A stretch of DNA of 64,000 nt from positions 682,001-746,000 of the forward strand of contig BRKX01000014.1 in assembly GCA_026008535.1 (NCBI GenBank), written 5' to 3'. Each line of letters starts with the position of its first letter. The stretch's first letter is position 1. Of the stretch, positions 22,360 to 34,628 are shown in pieces. The stretch comes from Perilla frutescens (taxonomy: Eukaryota; Streptophyta; Magnoliopsida; Lamiales; Lamiaceae). A program made the position numbers and the translations under genes. The notes under the pieces were generated by a model. The model had not been told where the DNA came from. It worked only from the letters and a program-made list of their open reading frames with translations, and made no database searches.

Positions 22360-23118
22360 AACTCCCATAAGCCTGCCCTGCGATGAAGTTGTGTGGATAT
22401 AATCCATCAACTGCACCTTTTCGACCAATTCAGATTCAACGGCAAAGCAAAGAACTTTCAGTTTTGGCGTGGCGGAGACTTGTTTTGTTGGAGAGAGAAA
22501 GCAAAGAAAAAGAGATGTTAACAGAAATGTTTCGAGGGAGGAAGAGATTGGAAGGTCAGACAAAGAGTTTTCAAGGTAAGAAAAATGGTAACTACGTGTT
22601 TTGTGTGTATTATATGATGATCGTACAGCTATTATTCAACGCGTATAATGTCGGCCGCTCCATTAGTTTAATTAATTATAGCCTCAGTTTGACTTTGGAG
22701 CCTTCCTATGTGATGTTGTACCAAAACGAAGACTTGGATTATTTGTTTTGAATTTATGACATTCACATGGTATATAATATACGATAAATGTTATCCTACG
22801 CACCTAATGTGAAACGGAGATTGATATGAATGTTATGTTGGATATGATCTCTATATCGGAAACCAAAAAATAGTCTTACACGACCCACATGTTAATTCCT
22901 ATATCTGTTTTTAAATAAGTGTGATTCTGAATCATGTACGTATATTAATAGAGTAATTAAATTATCTTACTTACACTTACGTGAATACATTAAATGAGGA
23001 CAAATATGAATTTTTTACCTCAATTGTGTAGAATGACATCATTCTTAAAATAAATTAAAATGTTAGAATGATATTTATTCACAAACGGAGAGGGTATCGG
23101 ATATGAACGTATTTATGC
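22360..23118. other. RLP promoter region with a degraded Stowaway-like MITE
   Basis: This is upstream of the minus-strand RLP. Between about 22897 and 23088 a sequence opens TATCTGTTTTTAAATAAGTG and closes TTTATTCACAAACGGAGAGG, inverted ends like those of Stowaway elements but decayed. No gene is supported; frames on both strands near 22383-22751 lack features. Confidence 0.5.
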
Positions 23119-23128
23119 TATGTGTGAA

Positions 23129-23635
23129 TAGGACTGTAAACGAACTGAATCGAGCCGAACACCCTGATGCTCGAGCTCGGCTCGTTAAGGAATATTTAAG
23201 ATCGAGGTCAATTCGAGCTTTTTTTTCCTCTTGTTCAAGCTCGGCTCGATAAATATTTGCCATGTTTGAATTCGGATCGAGTTCGGTTCCTGAAATACTC
23301 GAAAATTTACTAAACGAGCTTGAGTTCGAATGCTCGCAAAAAAACTCGTTTAATGTACATATTCGAGCTCGAGTTTGAAAAAAATAGCTTATTTTATTTA
23401 CTCATTTGACTATAATATTCATGAACATGTTCGATCAAGCTCGAGCTCGAACATGTTCGTGAGCTGGCCGAACCGAATACTACTCTATTCGAGATCGGCT
23501 CGATAAATTTATTGAGTTTGATTTGAGATTTGAATTCGACTTGTTTAGAAAATGAACAAATTTTGAACGGACTTTTTTCAAACCAAACTCCAAATAACTC
23601 GCGAACAGTTCTGTCCATTTACAGCTCTACGTGTG
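23129..23635. mobile_element. Non-autonomous DNA transposon with CTGTAAACGAAC-like ends
   Basis: The left end TAGGACTGTAAACGAACTG and the right end (complement TAGAGCTGTAAATGGACAG) are inverted. The interior is rich in GCTCGAGCTCGGCTCG-type motifs. The 10-mer TATGTGTGAA flanks both sides (23119-23128 and 23636-23645), a likely target duplication. A partial copy with the same right end (GTTCGTTTACAGCCCT) lies at about 24613-24811. Confidence 0.65.
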
Positions 23636-23877
23636 TATGTGTGAAGCATTACATTCCTCCATGATTAATGTTTGTGTTCGTTTGTTGTGTGCGTTGGAGA
23701 GAGTGACATAAGTAAGTGGGGTTGGCCCATTTCCTTTCTTTCTCACTCTGCAACCTTATTGACCAATCAATTTCTTGTCTTGTTTTTATTCTAAAAAATT
23801 AAAAATATTTTCTTGTTTTTATATCATTTTATTTTAATAAATTTTGTGTGATATGTGCAGTTGTAAAAACTCTAATT

Positions 23878-24252
23878 CAACGGGATAAAATTCTCTAGTC
23901 TACATTACATGTCCCACTATTATGTTTGACTATAAAATTTAATATTTTAAAAATACTTATTATAAAAATAAATTTTATTGTAGTATTATAAATCAAAATC
24001 AATATTTATTGCTAAAAATTGAATTTTTTTAAAGATTATATATCCTACTTTTAGAATAATCAACCCTATTAATCAATTATATTAACTAAAATATAAGAAA
24101 TAAATATTAAAAAATAAATATAAATCCTAATTGGGTGAAATGAACCCTAAATAATAATTATAAAATTAAACTAAACCATAACAAATTAAAATTGAAGAAA
24201 AAATGAATAAAAATCAAAATGAACATCAAATGGGATAGATGATTTCATTTCC
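23878..24252. mobile_element. AT-rich MITE, family copy 5
   Basis: The interior matches the copies at 6721 and 17737 (shared blocks include AATCAATATTTATTGCTAAA and AAACTAAACCATAACAAATT). The ends are partly decayed. Confidence 0.5.
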
Positions 24253-24612
24253 ATGGAGACATAAATCAAATCAAGAAATTCACTTATAGTGATTAATTTA
24301 TTGAATAAATATATAAAAATTAACTTAAAAGAGGACAGCTGCGCGTTTTATTGGGCGCTTAAATATAAATCTGATGAAGTTACCAAACATAGAAGTTGAC
24401 CTCATTAATTATACAATATAATATATCGTAGTTCATAAAACTGCATGTGCAATCTTTAGTCTTCACGATTGGGAGCATAAGGAACCTTCATCTAGCTTTA
24501 ATTAATATAGATTATTGCCTTCGAATAGAGTAAAATATATTCACGATTCATGTGTATATATGACTTTATGATTTCTATAGTATTTAATTAATGTCGAATT
24601 CCATTTTTTTTT

Positions 24613-24811
24613 GAAGCTCGAGCCCGAACGTGTAAATTAAACGAGTTTTTTTTAGCATTCGTGCTTAGACTTGATTAATTTGTAAATTTCAAGCATTTCA
24701 AGAGCCGAACTCAAGCATGATAAATAGTTGTTGAGCCAAGCTCGAACGAGAGATTGAACATCAGAGTGCTCGGCTCGAATCAGCTCGAGTCAGTTCGTTT
24801 ACAGCCCTATG
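24613..24811. mobile_element. Partial copy of the GCTCGAGCTCGG element
   Basis: Shares the right-terminal sequence AGTTCGTTTACAGCCCT and scattered CTCGGCTCGA motifs with the element at 23129-23635. The left end is truncated. Confidence 0.5.
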
Positions 24812-27800
24812 CATGGTACTAGTGATAACACTTAAGATAACCAACTTTTAATTTTGACTTTTTTTTTTGCATAATAATCATCTTATACAAATTATGCAAT
24901 CATTATATAAAGATACAAGTGAGATGAAATCGAGTCAAATAAACAATCATATATTCAAGTTATTTAATTCTTTTGCAATCAACTCTTCGTAAATTATGTT
25001 TGTTGAGCTTGTTTGGGGTCGGGACAAATACATCTGATCAACTTAAAACCAATCAATCCAATTGCATATAAATAATCAAGTTTGAAAATCTTGATTTTTG
25101 TTATGTATTAGTGGGCTTAATCACCAATCTTTATTAAATACATCACGTCACCACCAAACACTTGTATTCGGTTCTCATTTTGAGAGAGATTATACATTGA
25201 AGTCAGCATTTATTTATTTGATAAGGAAATATTCGTAACAACTATATATTTGTGTACTTATTAATTACTAACTTTTGTCACGACATTAATTGTGTTGATG
25301 AGATTTGAATTCACAAGTTTTATAAAGAACTCACAATCTTTAATTAATAAAAAAATCATTAAAAACAGATAAAAGCATAGAAAATAAATTGAGAAGACTT
25401 AAAAAATGATCACAAGTCAAAAAAACGTGTTGGTAGCCAACATTTTGGACTTTAAGGCTGTCTTCTAGTCATTCAAACTCAACCATTACATTTTCCCATA
25501 ATTAATTAACTAATTTACTAATAAGGAGAAAATGAAAAAAAAATACTAATAACAAATTATACAAATCTAATGTTTAAAAGCATAATTGTATGTTTATTAT
25601 TTCTCAGGATTTTGCATGTATTAAATTTAATTCAATAAAGCACTCATTTAATTTTTTTGTTAAGGAAAATAATGATATTTTCCACCTAATTAAACATTAG
25701 TATTACCATTTCCATTACTTGCAGTCCACGTTCTATTATAGCAAACATTTTGATTTTTAAAAATAGATTCATAGCTGTTTTATTGGGCTTTTTCAAAACT
25801 TACAACATTAATAAGTTGCATTAATGGAATGGTCAAATCACGGCGCATGGCGTTTTAGTAAATTCATAGTATAGTATGGTGTGTTTAAAAATATTATTTA
25901 AGAAAAAAATATTAATTATCATCAATATTTTTAATTTAATGGTATAGGCAAGATGGGTCAGGCCATGACGCAATTGAATCGGTCGCTTCAGTGCCCTCAA
26001 AAAAATTAAAGTCCCAGATATGCACGTATTTTATTATTATACATATGGATATATTTTTTTTTTTTTGAGAAAATCCATTTTAGACTACTTTGCTTTATGT
26101 AGTGTGCCTACTTATTATTATTTTTCTGTTCGGTTTTATTATTAAAATTGGGCCTAATCATATGTAATACATTATAACTACATTTTACCTTATAAAATTT
26201 GTGGCCCACTTTATTTAATTTTTTCCCCTATTTTTTCATTTATATATTGTTCTCTCCTTAGGCCTGGTTCTAAGTAATGAGACCTAATAGCATTTTCAAA
26301 GTTAAAACTATATAGAAAAATAGGTATATATATATATATATATTAAATACATTTCACCTCAAGTCCCATATTTTATTAGATCGGCCCTGATATAAGTAGG
26401 TTGAGTTGATATCGATTGAAGTAATTGTTATCTCTTTTCCTCCCTTATACGTGTGAATATAACCGCACAAATAATAAGTAGAATTGTTTTCTTGCATGTT
26501 TTTTTTGGATTCATATTTTATGTTCTACATATATTTATATATAATAATAACATACGTGATATGTAAATGAACAAAATAAAACAAGAAACCAAAACATTCA
26601 AAGCTAAATTGATAAACAGCATATCTCTCTCTATATAACAAGTGGAATTAATCTAAATATATATAATAGTTGGTAAATATTAAGAAGTAATAAAATGCAA
26701 ATTAAATAGATAGCTCAAATAATGAAAACTACGTACTTCCATTAGTTTTATTGGATCAGTCATTAATTATGTCATGGCCTCATAATTATTTTGACCAAAA
26801 TTGTGCAAATATCATATTTACGAATTATAGCTACATATAAATAACTAATTTTAATTTTATTAGTCAGTCTTATTCTTCTAGCAAAAACTACCCCCAAAGT
26901 CGTCTGTCCCTTGTTTAGTGACTTGACTCCACTTTGATATTTTGTGGAAATTTACCTATTTTTTGTCCACCTTTTTACGCTTTTTCAGTTCTTTTTCCAC
27001 TCAAACCCCTCCACTTTTTCCCCATGTGTGAAGTGAAAAAAGAATTTTGAAACATAATTTCAATTTTCTTGTAACCATGCTAATATTATATATATGTACA
27101 CACATATTGTGAAGAATAAACTTTATTGGTAAAATGTGGAAAAACTATGCGTGTGTGTAGGGCCAACTTTGTCATTTTGGGGTCCATCACGAAACGAAAA
27201 ATAGAGACTTTAAATTATTTTTTCACTATCAGTATAAAATTTCTTTCATTATAAAATTTCTTCTATTATTGTCTGCATAATCACATGTCTTGAAAAAATA
27301 TAATCAACAACTACAAATATACAATATATATATATATAATTATCAAAATAATTTATTTCAAAATGGGCAGTGATAATTTATCCGAGGTTTACAAAGAATC
27401 TGAGTTCACTAATTTTCCCGAATGATACTTTCAACATTGTTGAAATTTTTTAAAATATTTCTTACTGTTATTTTATGGGCGTAAATATATCAATCAAAAT
27501 TAAAAAAAAATTATGACCGAACAAGTACATATGTGATAAACACACTATAAATTTTAAATTAATGTGTCACAATTAGAACTATCAAGGCACGTAATACTTT
27601 ATGTAAATATGTAATTATATTATGGGCCATCTTGTTGCAGGGATGGAGTGTAGGAAAGTTCGTGTCTGAACATTTTTTTTAATTTAATTAAAATACACAT
27701 TCAAAAAATATTTTTAATTTTTTTTTGGGAATATATATCTGGTCATATTAAGGGAATGTTAATTATATTTGTCCCGAATTTATTTAAAAAATGTCCTATT

Positions 27801-28084
27801 ATATTAGTGAAATTCATTTTTTTTAAGATAAACTTTTCATGAAATATATTGGATGGCCTATTTTGTCCAAGTGTGAGTTTGGGCTTTATGTATAAGCTTA
27901 TCTTTCAAAGACCACACAATAAAAGCTAAATTGAGAAATGAGAAGTCATTTTCAAAATGTATTAATTGATCGTATGAAATTATCAGATACATGTTATGCT
28001 TTTTTTTTTGTAATATGATCAAATTTATTAATTTATTTTTATTTTGTTCTTCAATTTTAATTTTTTATGCTTTAGTTTAATTTT
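24812..28084. other. Intergenic DNA; 26362-27010 is repeated at 51205-51895
   Basis: No gene seen. The segment 26362-27010 (for example around TGGAAATTTACCTATTTTTT) is clearly similar to 51205-51895, which lies about 600 bp upstream of the second RLP copy. It therefore belongs to the duplicated RLP unit, pushed to about 4 kb from the first RLP by insertions such as those at 23129-24811. Confidence 0.6.
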
Positions 28085-28992
28085 ACGATTGTTAATTAGA
28101 GTTTTATTCTATTCAATTAGGATATATAATCATTTTTTTGGAAATTATCAATTATTAACTAAAAATTAAATACTAAAAATAATTATGTACTCTAATTAAT
28201 AATTATATATTTGTAAATTCATCATAACCATACCAATATTTATCTTTTTATCTCAACCACAAATGTAAATTGAAAAAAAAGTCAAATAAATATATTTGAA
28301 TTTTTCAAATCTATAATTCTAAACATTAAATCATTCATCATAATAAAATCGTTACATTTTTTCAAAAATTAATATACCTCAAAAATGAAAATGAAAATAC
28401 TGAAAACTGAAAAAGTGTAAGATGAGAGTTGAGAGTGTACATAATGAAAGAGATTGTTAATTATGATAATGGATTTTTGTAACTAAAAGTTGATAGCAAA
28501 ATGTTTTTAAATAAAAAAATAAAACCATACTTTTGCAATCACATGAAGATCTTGGATACAAAATGCAGCTGAAAAAGATATTTTGTTATCTATTTTTGGG
28601 GGAGTGCAATATTTTCCAATTGTTAATTTGTTATGATAAAAAGAGGTTAGATTCAGCGGGAATGGGAAATGTCCTAGTCTTTGATGAAAATATAAAAATA
28701 ATTAAATAGGAAATACGTTCGAACTTTCCAAAGAGAGAGAATAATATCCAAAGTGGAATGGGTGGTGGAGGTTTCTTGATAATAAGTTGCAGGAAATAGT
28801 GAATGGCTACTCCCATTGACTGTCGTACAAGAAAATAAATAAAAATGGTAAAAGCTGCAATTGGGAGAGCAGTAGATTCTTGTTTCAATTTGATGCATTA
28901 TATCTGTTTGGAAAGAAATTAAGTAAAATGCGTGTTTAGCTAGCAGGATCTATATATTTCGATCAGCATATCTGGAAAGCGATCGAGCGGTC

Positions 28993-31900
28993 ATGGATGA
29001 GGATTACGAGGAAGGTGTGGTGTCAATCCTGAGAGGAGGAGAGGGATGGAATGAGAAGTATTCCTCAATTTCTGAATTCAAACTCCATTTGAACGAAGCT
29101 TCTCCTCTGGCAGAAGAGAAATTACCAGATCGGGGATGGGTATTGAGAAACGAGTATGATTCAAATAACACAAAAATCATAACTCTGCTCAAACGCATCG
29201 CATCCGACATTTGGTTTTGGTACGGCAGATGGCTGGTACAGTATTGGGCAGTAGTGAAAGTGGAGGGGCCGCATCATTACCTCTCTACCTCAAACCAGCC
29301 ATTTTATATTGGCACACTCAGTAAGGGGGTTAGTTGGTACAGGAAGCTATCATCTCAATACGAGTATCACGTGGACGTGGAGGGATCAGAAGCAGAGCAA
29401 GAGCAGCTTGGAGGCGTAGGACGAGCCTACCGAAACAGGCGCCCCGAATCCACCCCTGATTTGATGCTCTACTCTATTAAAGAGTTTCCACTGCGCGATG
29501 ATGCTGCTCGTTGCGGATTCAGACATTACTTGGCACTCCCTCTTTTTGATTTACATCAAAATCAATGCTATGGTGTGCTCGAGCTCTTATCTCATGATTC
29601 TGAAATGGATGAGATATTCCGCGTATTGGATCAAGGACTAAAGGTTAAGTTGATCTACAATATATAATATCAAACATAATTCATATCTTAAGTTTCTCAT
29701 TGATCATTAAACATAATATCATACAAGTCGTCTTTCATTTCTTACCATACTTGTTTCAATTCGAGCTGACTAATTTCAATTCAATAACTTACACACAGAG
29801 ACTTAACACACACTGCAAAAGCTTAGCTTCCATGTATTTCACTTTCTTTATATATTCCACGGAATCTGCTCTTATAATCGATCTCACATATCATTTCATA
29901 TAGATGGCAGAGTTGAGGTCAACTCACGTCAACTTCACTCCTATTAACCACTACGAAATGGTAAACATATCACTTGATTATTGTTTATATTAATATTGAT
30001 AAATGATGTTTCTTTGACATTGACATTGTTTCTCGAATTTTTCCCTTATTAATTATATATGTCTATCACAGCCTCACAAATATAAGAAGCCACCTGCAGA
30101 GAGTGAAATCAGAGAGATCCTTGAAGTGGCTATTAAGCAAGTCCCCCGACTGTCTTTGGCACAAGTTTGGGTCCCTTGCAAGCAATGTGCTAACATGAGC
30201 ACTAACTTATTCTGCATGGAGAGATCTTCTTTCATAGATCATCAGAATAAGATGATAAATATTTGCACCGATACTGATTACCATATGTTTGCCTATCTTA
30301 AAGCTTGTGAGTTCCATAATCTTCAAATAGATCTTAACTGCTTACATCTGAATTTATGTGATCTTACCATAACACAGAATCCCTTGGCACACTATGCCGT
30401 GAGGGCTAGGCTGCCCCTTTGTTTTACAATCTGTCTGATGAGTGTGACCAATAGCAACGATCTCTATGTCATCCAGTTTTTTCTTCAACCCAAATGTGGA
30501 GAGAATGCTTGTGGTGATTCGTCTCTGCATTTGCTCTTAAGAATAATCGATATGAAACTCAGAAGCTTTAATTTTGTATCGAGAGAACAACTTCCGGAGG
30601 AATTACTAGTTCAATCAAGGCAGCCTAATGCAATTGAATGCGAATCTATCGATAAGTTAAATGTCATGAACTCTTTCGAGGAAGAATTGTCGGAGTCGAA
30701 TTTCGTGGCATGCTTGGAGACGGGTGACTCATGCTGCCTAAGACCCTCCTCCGGAGTTAGTGGTAAAGGACGACGACGATGGGTTATTTGCGGGCCAGCT
30801 GAAGAAAAATTAGTTGAAAATGATATTAAAAGTAACTCATTACTCTTGCCCATTTCAATCAAGGAGAAGATAGAAGATTTTATGAAGAAAATATCAGTCA
30901 GAATTCGGAGAGACTATTGGATAGTACAGTTTTGGGTGCCTAAAACGGCGGAGGATAGGTGTTATCTAGAAACTTCAGATCAGCCTTATGCTGTTGGTTG
31001 TCTTGCGAAAGGTTTAGCTTCATTTAGGAAGGAATGCATCAAACATCACTATTTTGTTGATAAAGAAACCAAAGAAGAGGAACTTGGACCCCCTGGACGT
31101 GTCTTTAGTAATGGGCATCCTGAAATCACCCATGACCTCTTCCTCTACTCCACTAAAGAATTTTCGATGAGAAATTATGCAGTGCATTGTGGTCTTCAAG
31201 AATATTTTGCTCTACCTGTGTTTGAAAAACTTGTACGCAAATGTGTTGGCGTGTTGGAGTTCGTAGGATTTGATATTTCTGCGCTTGAAGACATTGGAAT
31301 AGCATTGAAGGTAGGTTCTCTCTCTTCTCAATTCTGACATCTGTTTATAATTTATTAATTCAATTTGAAAACAATGTTCAATGCCTGCAGGAAGCAAATT
31401 TGCATTCGATTCATAGCAACTTCCAACCAAATTTCATGGCTGAACAGAAACCGGACAATGTAAATCTCTACTTCTCCTTTGAGTTTATTTAGTCACAAAA
31501 AGTAATTACAGAAGCAGCTACATGACTCTATCTTTATTGACCTCTTGTCGAACATTTTCAACCAAAATATGAGAGTTGTATTTCTATTGCTTGTAAAGAT
31601 CTACTTCTGATATGATATGTTCAATTTTAACCAGATCATCAATTGCATGGAAGAAGCAATGGTTGAAGTCAATGATGCCTTTTCTCTAATCAATAATATT
31701 CCCCATCTTCATATGGCAAATGTTTGGGTTCCTTATGATGAATGTGCTAGTATCAATGGTATTTCCAAATGCATGAAACTGGCACTTTCTACCGAGTTTA
31801 AGCCTAAGGTTCATGTGCAACCCAAAAAGGGAATTATTGGCATGGTACTGGAATCTGAAAGTAAATCATGCTTTTGCCAAAATTTAAGTGAATTTAGCAT

Positions 31901-33007
31901 AGTTGATCAACCCCTGTCACACTTTCAAAGAAGAGAAAGGGTAGATGTTTGCTTTGCAATTTGTTTGCAAAGTTCACATACTGGGGACCTCCTTTATGTT
32001 CTAGAGTTCTTTCTGAACCCAAATCCGCAGTATCTTCAGTCCTTTTTTAGCTTTCTACTGCCAATAATGAAGCATCAACTTAAAAGCTTTAAGATAGCAT
32101 CAGGCAAACAACTAGGAGAGGAATTTGTGGTTGAAGTTATCAAATTTTCTGCAACAAACCAACTTACTTCGTTTGAACAAGACCTGCCACACATGTTTCC
32201 AATTAAATGTAGAAGTGTACAGTACGGCCAAAAGGAGCATCCATATACCGAAGAACAGCAGGAGCGCCCAGTTCCTTATGCCACAGAAACAGAACAGTGC
32301 AATGTTAATGCTTCCAATTTGAAGAGAACAGCGAGAGAAAAAAAGAAAACCGGTCTCCATCTTAATCTTGAGGTTCTCAAGCCACATTTTGGGAAGAAGC
32401 TCGAAGATGTTGCAGAAGAGCTTGGTGGTGAGTCCTAACATCTCCGAACAATTCTAGTCCAATTTTTTTCCTTGAAAATAAGTATCCTACTAGTAAGAAT
32501 GTGGATTTATTTTTTCATGCAGTTGGAAGATCAACAATCAAGCGTGCATGTAGAGACTATGGCATCCATAGGTGGCCCTGCAAAGTGAAGCAAACGAAGA
32601 ATCTATCCCTTTTTGAAAGAGAAACTGCACAAGATTTCCAGCAAGACATGCAGCCACCAACCAGCAACAACATTCAACCATCGGATACGTTGTTCCACCG
32701 GAATGTGCCGCATGCGAACATAGAAACAACTCAGCATCTCGTTGTTCAGGAGGAGGCTGAGAAGGTTACTATAAAGGTCAAATTTGAAGAAGATATTATA
32801 AAATTTGAGTTACGTCTCTCATTAGGATTGGCAAAGCTTTTCGAAGAAGTGGCCACGAGACTAAATTTGAAGATAGGTACTTTCAAACTGAAATATTTAG
32901 ATGAAGATGATGATGAGATCTTAATAGCCTGTGATGCTGATTTGCAGTATTGTTGTAATAGTCGGATAGCAATGGGAAAGAGTTATATCCAACTGTTTGT
33001 TCGGTGA
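28993..33007 (+). CDS. NIN-like protein (NLP) with a duplicated N-terminal sensor region
   Basis: Six exons, read by eye with GT..AG sites and frame kept throughout: 28993-29643, 29904-29960, 30072-31310, 31391-31459, 31635-32427, 32523-33007. The product is about 1097 residues. GAF-like half 1 spans about 80-200 (LVQYWAVVKVEG to GVLELLS) and half 2 about 262-376 (LSLAQVWVPC to YVIQFFLQP). Then comes a second pair: half 1' about 519-634 (YWIVQFWVP to GVLEFVG) and half 2' about 697-790 (LHMANVWVPY to YVLEFFLNP). An RWP-RK domain (about 913-958, ending GIHRWPCKV) and a PB1 domain (1017-1097, acidic YLDEDDDEILIACDADL) follow. NLPs are nuclear nitrate-responsive activators whose N-terminus senses nitrate and whose PB1 mediates oligomerisation; they normally carry one sensor region. 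The RWPxRK core is altered to RWPCKV. Expression and splicing are unverified. Confidence 0.88.
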
Positions 33008-33120
33008 TAAGTTTTTAGAAGACTTAATTTGTCTGAAAATTTTTCTTATCAGTATGTGCTCAGGAATAGTTAATTCTGTTTCCTAAAAATGTTATTAGAA
33101 CAATGTGTATGTGCTCAGGA

Positions 33121-33175
33121 ATATTTAGATGAAGAAGATGATGAGATCTTATTAGCCTGTGATGATGATTTGATG
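33121..33175 (+). repeat. Duplicated PB1-coding remnant in the NLP 3' flank
   Basis: About 55 bases reading AATATTTAGATGAAGAAGAT onward repeat the acidic-motif part of the PB1 exon (32897-32949) with few changes. It lies after the stop codon and is not translated as part of the gene. The words GTGCTCAGGAATA at 33056 and 33112 suggest a small local duplication. Confidence 0.7.
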
Positions 33176-33416
33176 TTTGGGTTATTGAATTTTTAGAAAT
33201 AAAAACTGTGCATGTTGAAAATATTCAACTTACTGATTCTGTCTTTATGTAGTTTTTAAATTTTGTTTCCTTCTAGCAATGGTTGTGGTACTCATCAATA
33301 CAACGCAAAATCTTCGATTTCCAATGATATTTTATCTAATTTCAACATTATTAATACACGTTTGTACATAAGATATAGTTATTATTTTTAAGATTGATAA
33401 TTAGAGTTTTATTCTA

Positions 33417-34628
33417 GGGAAAAGGGTCTCGCAGGCCCCTGAACTTTTTGGCGGGACCTCGCATGTCCCTGTACTTTTTTTTTGGCTCAATTGAGCCCCT
33501 CAATTTTTTTTGGTTCTATTGGGCTACTCCGTCAAGGCCCTGTAGACGGAACCGTTAGTTCGACATAAAACGACGTCGTTTTAGGGTTATTTATATTAAA
33601 AAAATTCTAAATTCAATTAATATTGCACCTGACCCATTTTAATGACCCAAACCCCCCAACCCGTCTCCTCTACCCGTTTCCCACCCCCTGTGGCCGCTCC
33701 AAACGCCGGGATCCCCCGCGCCCTCATCTCCGACACCGGCTCAGTCGCCGGAGACCTCCCCTCGGCCGATTCCCTCAATCTTCTCCCCCAAAACGTCTGT
33801 TGCATCCCTACCTTCAATCTCCCGCCGCCGGCCATCTCAGAGCCTAGCCGGCTTGCCGCCGACCCCCTTCTGTAGAAAACTTCTGTAGATGTGAAATCAG
33901 GTCTGAAAAAATATTGGGAGAAGTATTCACTGAGTAAGAACTAATATTTGTTTTGAAAATGTGGGAGACAATTTTTCCTGTAGATTTCAACTCATGTTTG
34001 GAAGGCAAGATGCCAAATTAGATCCGGGATTGTGGAACTTGGGAGTTCTATGATGTGTTTTATATTCCTCAAACAACATTTCTTGATCTTTTGTCTAATT
34101 TACAGGCTACAGAAGAGAGATACAAAAACAAATGAGCATATATTGTCTTGGAGCCACCAAACTTCAGCACACCAATTTTTCATAGCTTTGAAGCTATTAC
34201 CCCAAGACCAAAGGTAAGAAAATTAGAGTACTACCCAGTAGAAGCAGATATTGAAAACTTGAGATGGAAATGTTATGCCGGTTGTTAAGCTTGATCTGTT
34301 TTGACTGTGGAAGCATAGCACTGTGTTAGACATCTGAACATAGAATGTATGCAGGCTTTCTGAACGGGTAGAGGAGACGGGTTGGGGGTTTGGGTCATTA
34401 AAATGGGTCGGGTGCAATATTAATTGAATTTAGAATTTTTTTTAATATAAATAACCCTAAAACGACATCGTTTTATATTGAACTAACGGTTCCATCTACA
34501 GGGGCTTGACAGAGGGGCCCAATAGAACCAAAAAAAAAAGTTGAGGGGCTCAATTGAGCAAAAAAAAAAGTACAGGGACCTGTGAGGTCCCCGCCAAAAA
34601 GTTCAGGGGCCTGCGAGACCCTTTTCCC
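33417..34628. mobile_element. Pack-MULE, 1.2 kb, with perfect 9-bp target duplication
   Basis: Inverted repeats of about 260 bp (33417 to about 33680; about 34366-34628) begin GGGAAAAGGGTCTCGCAGGC. They are flanked by TTTATTCTA on both sides (33408-33416 and 34629-34637), an exact 9-bp duplication as made by Mutator-like elements. The uninterrupted site is preserved in unit A near 28100-28114. The arms contain AAACGACGTCGTTTT-type palindromes, as in the element at 1117. The interior (about 33681-34365) starts GC- and Pro-rich and holds a 77-codon frame (33642-33875) of unknown origin, probably a captured exon fragment. It has no transposase. Confidence 0.88.

Larger units (their letters stand above)
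28085..33384. repeat. Tandem duplication unit A carrying the intact NLP gene
   Basis: Sequence starting around GATTGTTAATTAGAGTTTTA (28087 onward) reappears from about 33391 and, after interruption by transposons, continues at 34638-34670, 40304-40824 and 41240-46366. This gives a head-to-tail duplication of the NLP gene with about 900 bp of upstream DNA. Unit A lacks the later insertions and so serves as the empty-site reference. Confidence 0.8.
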
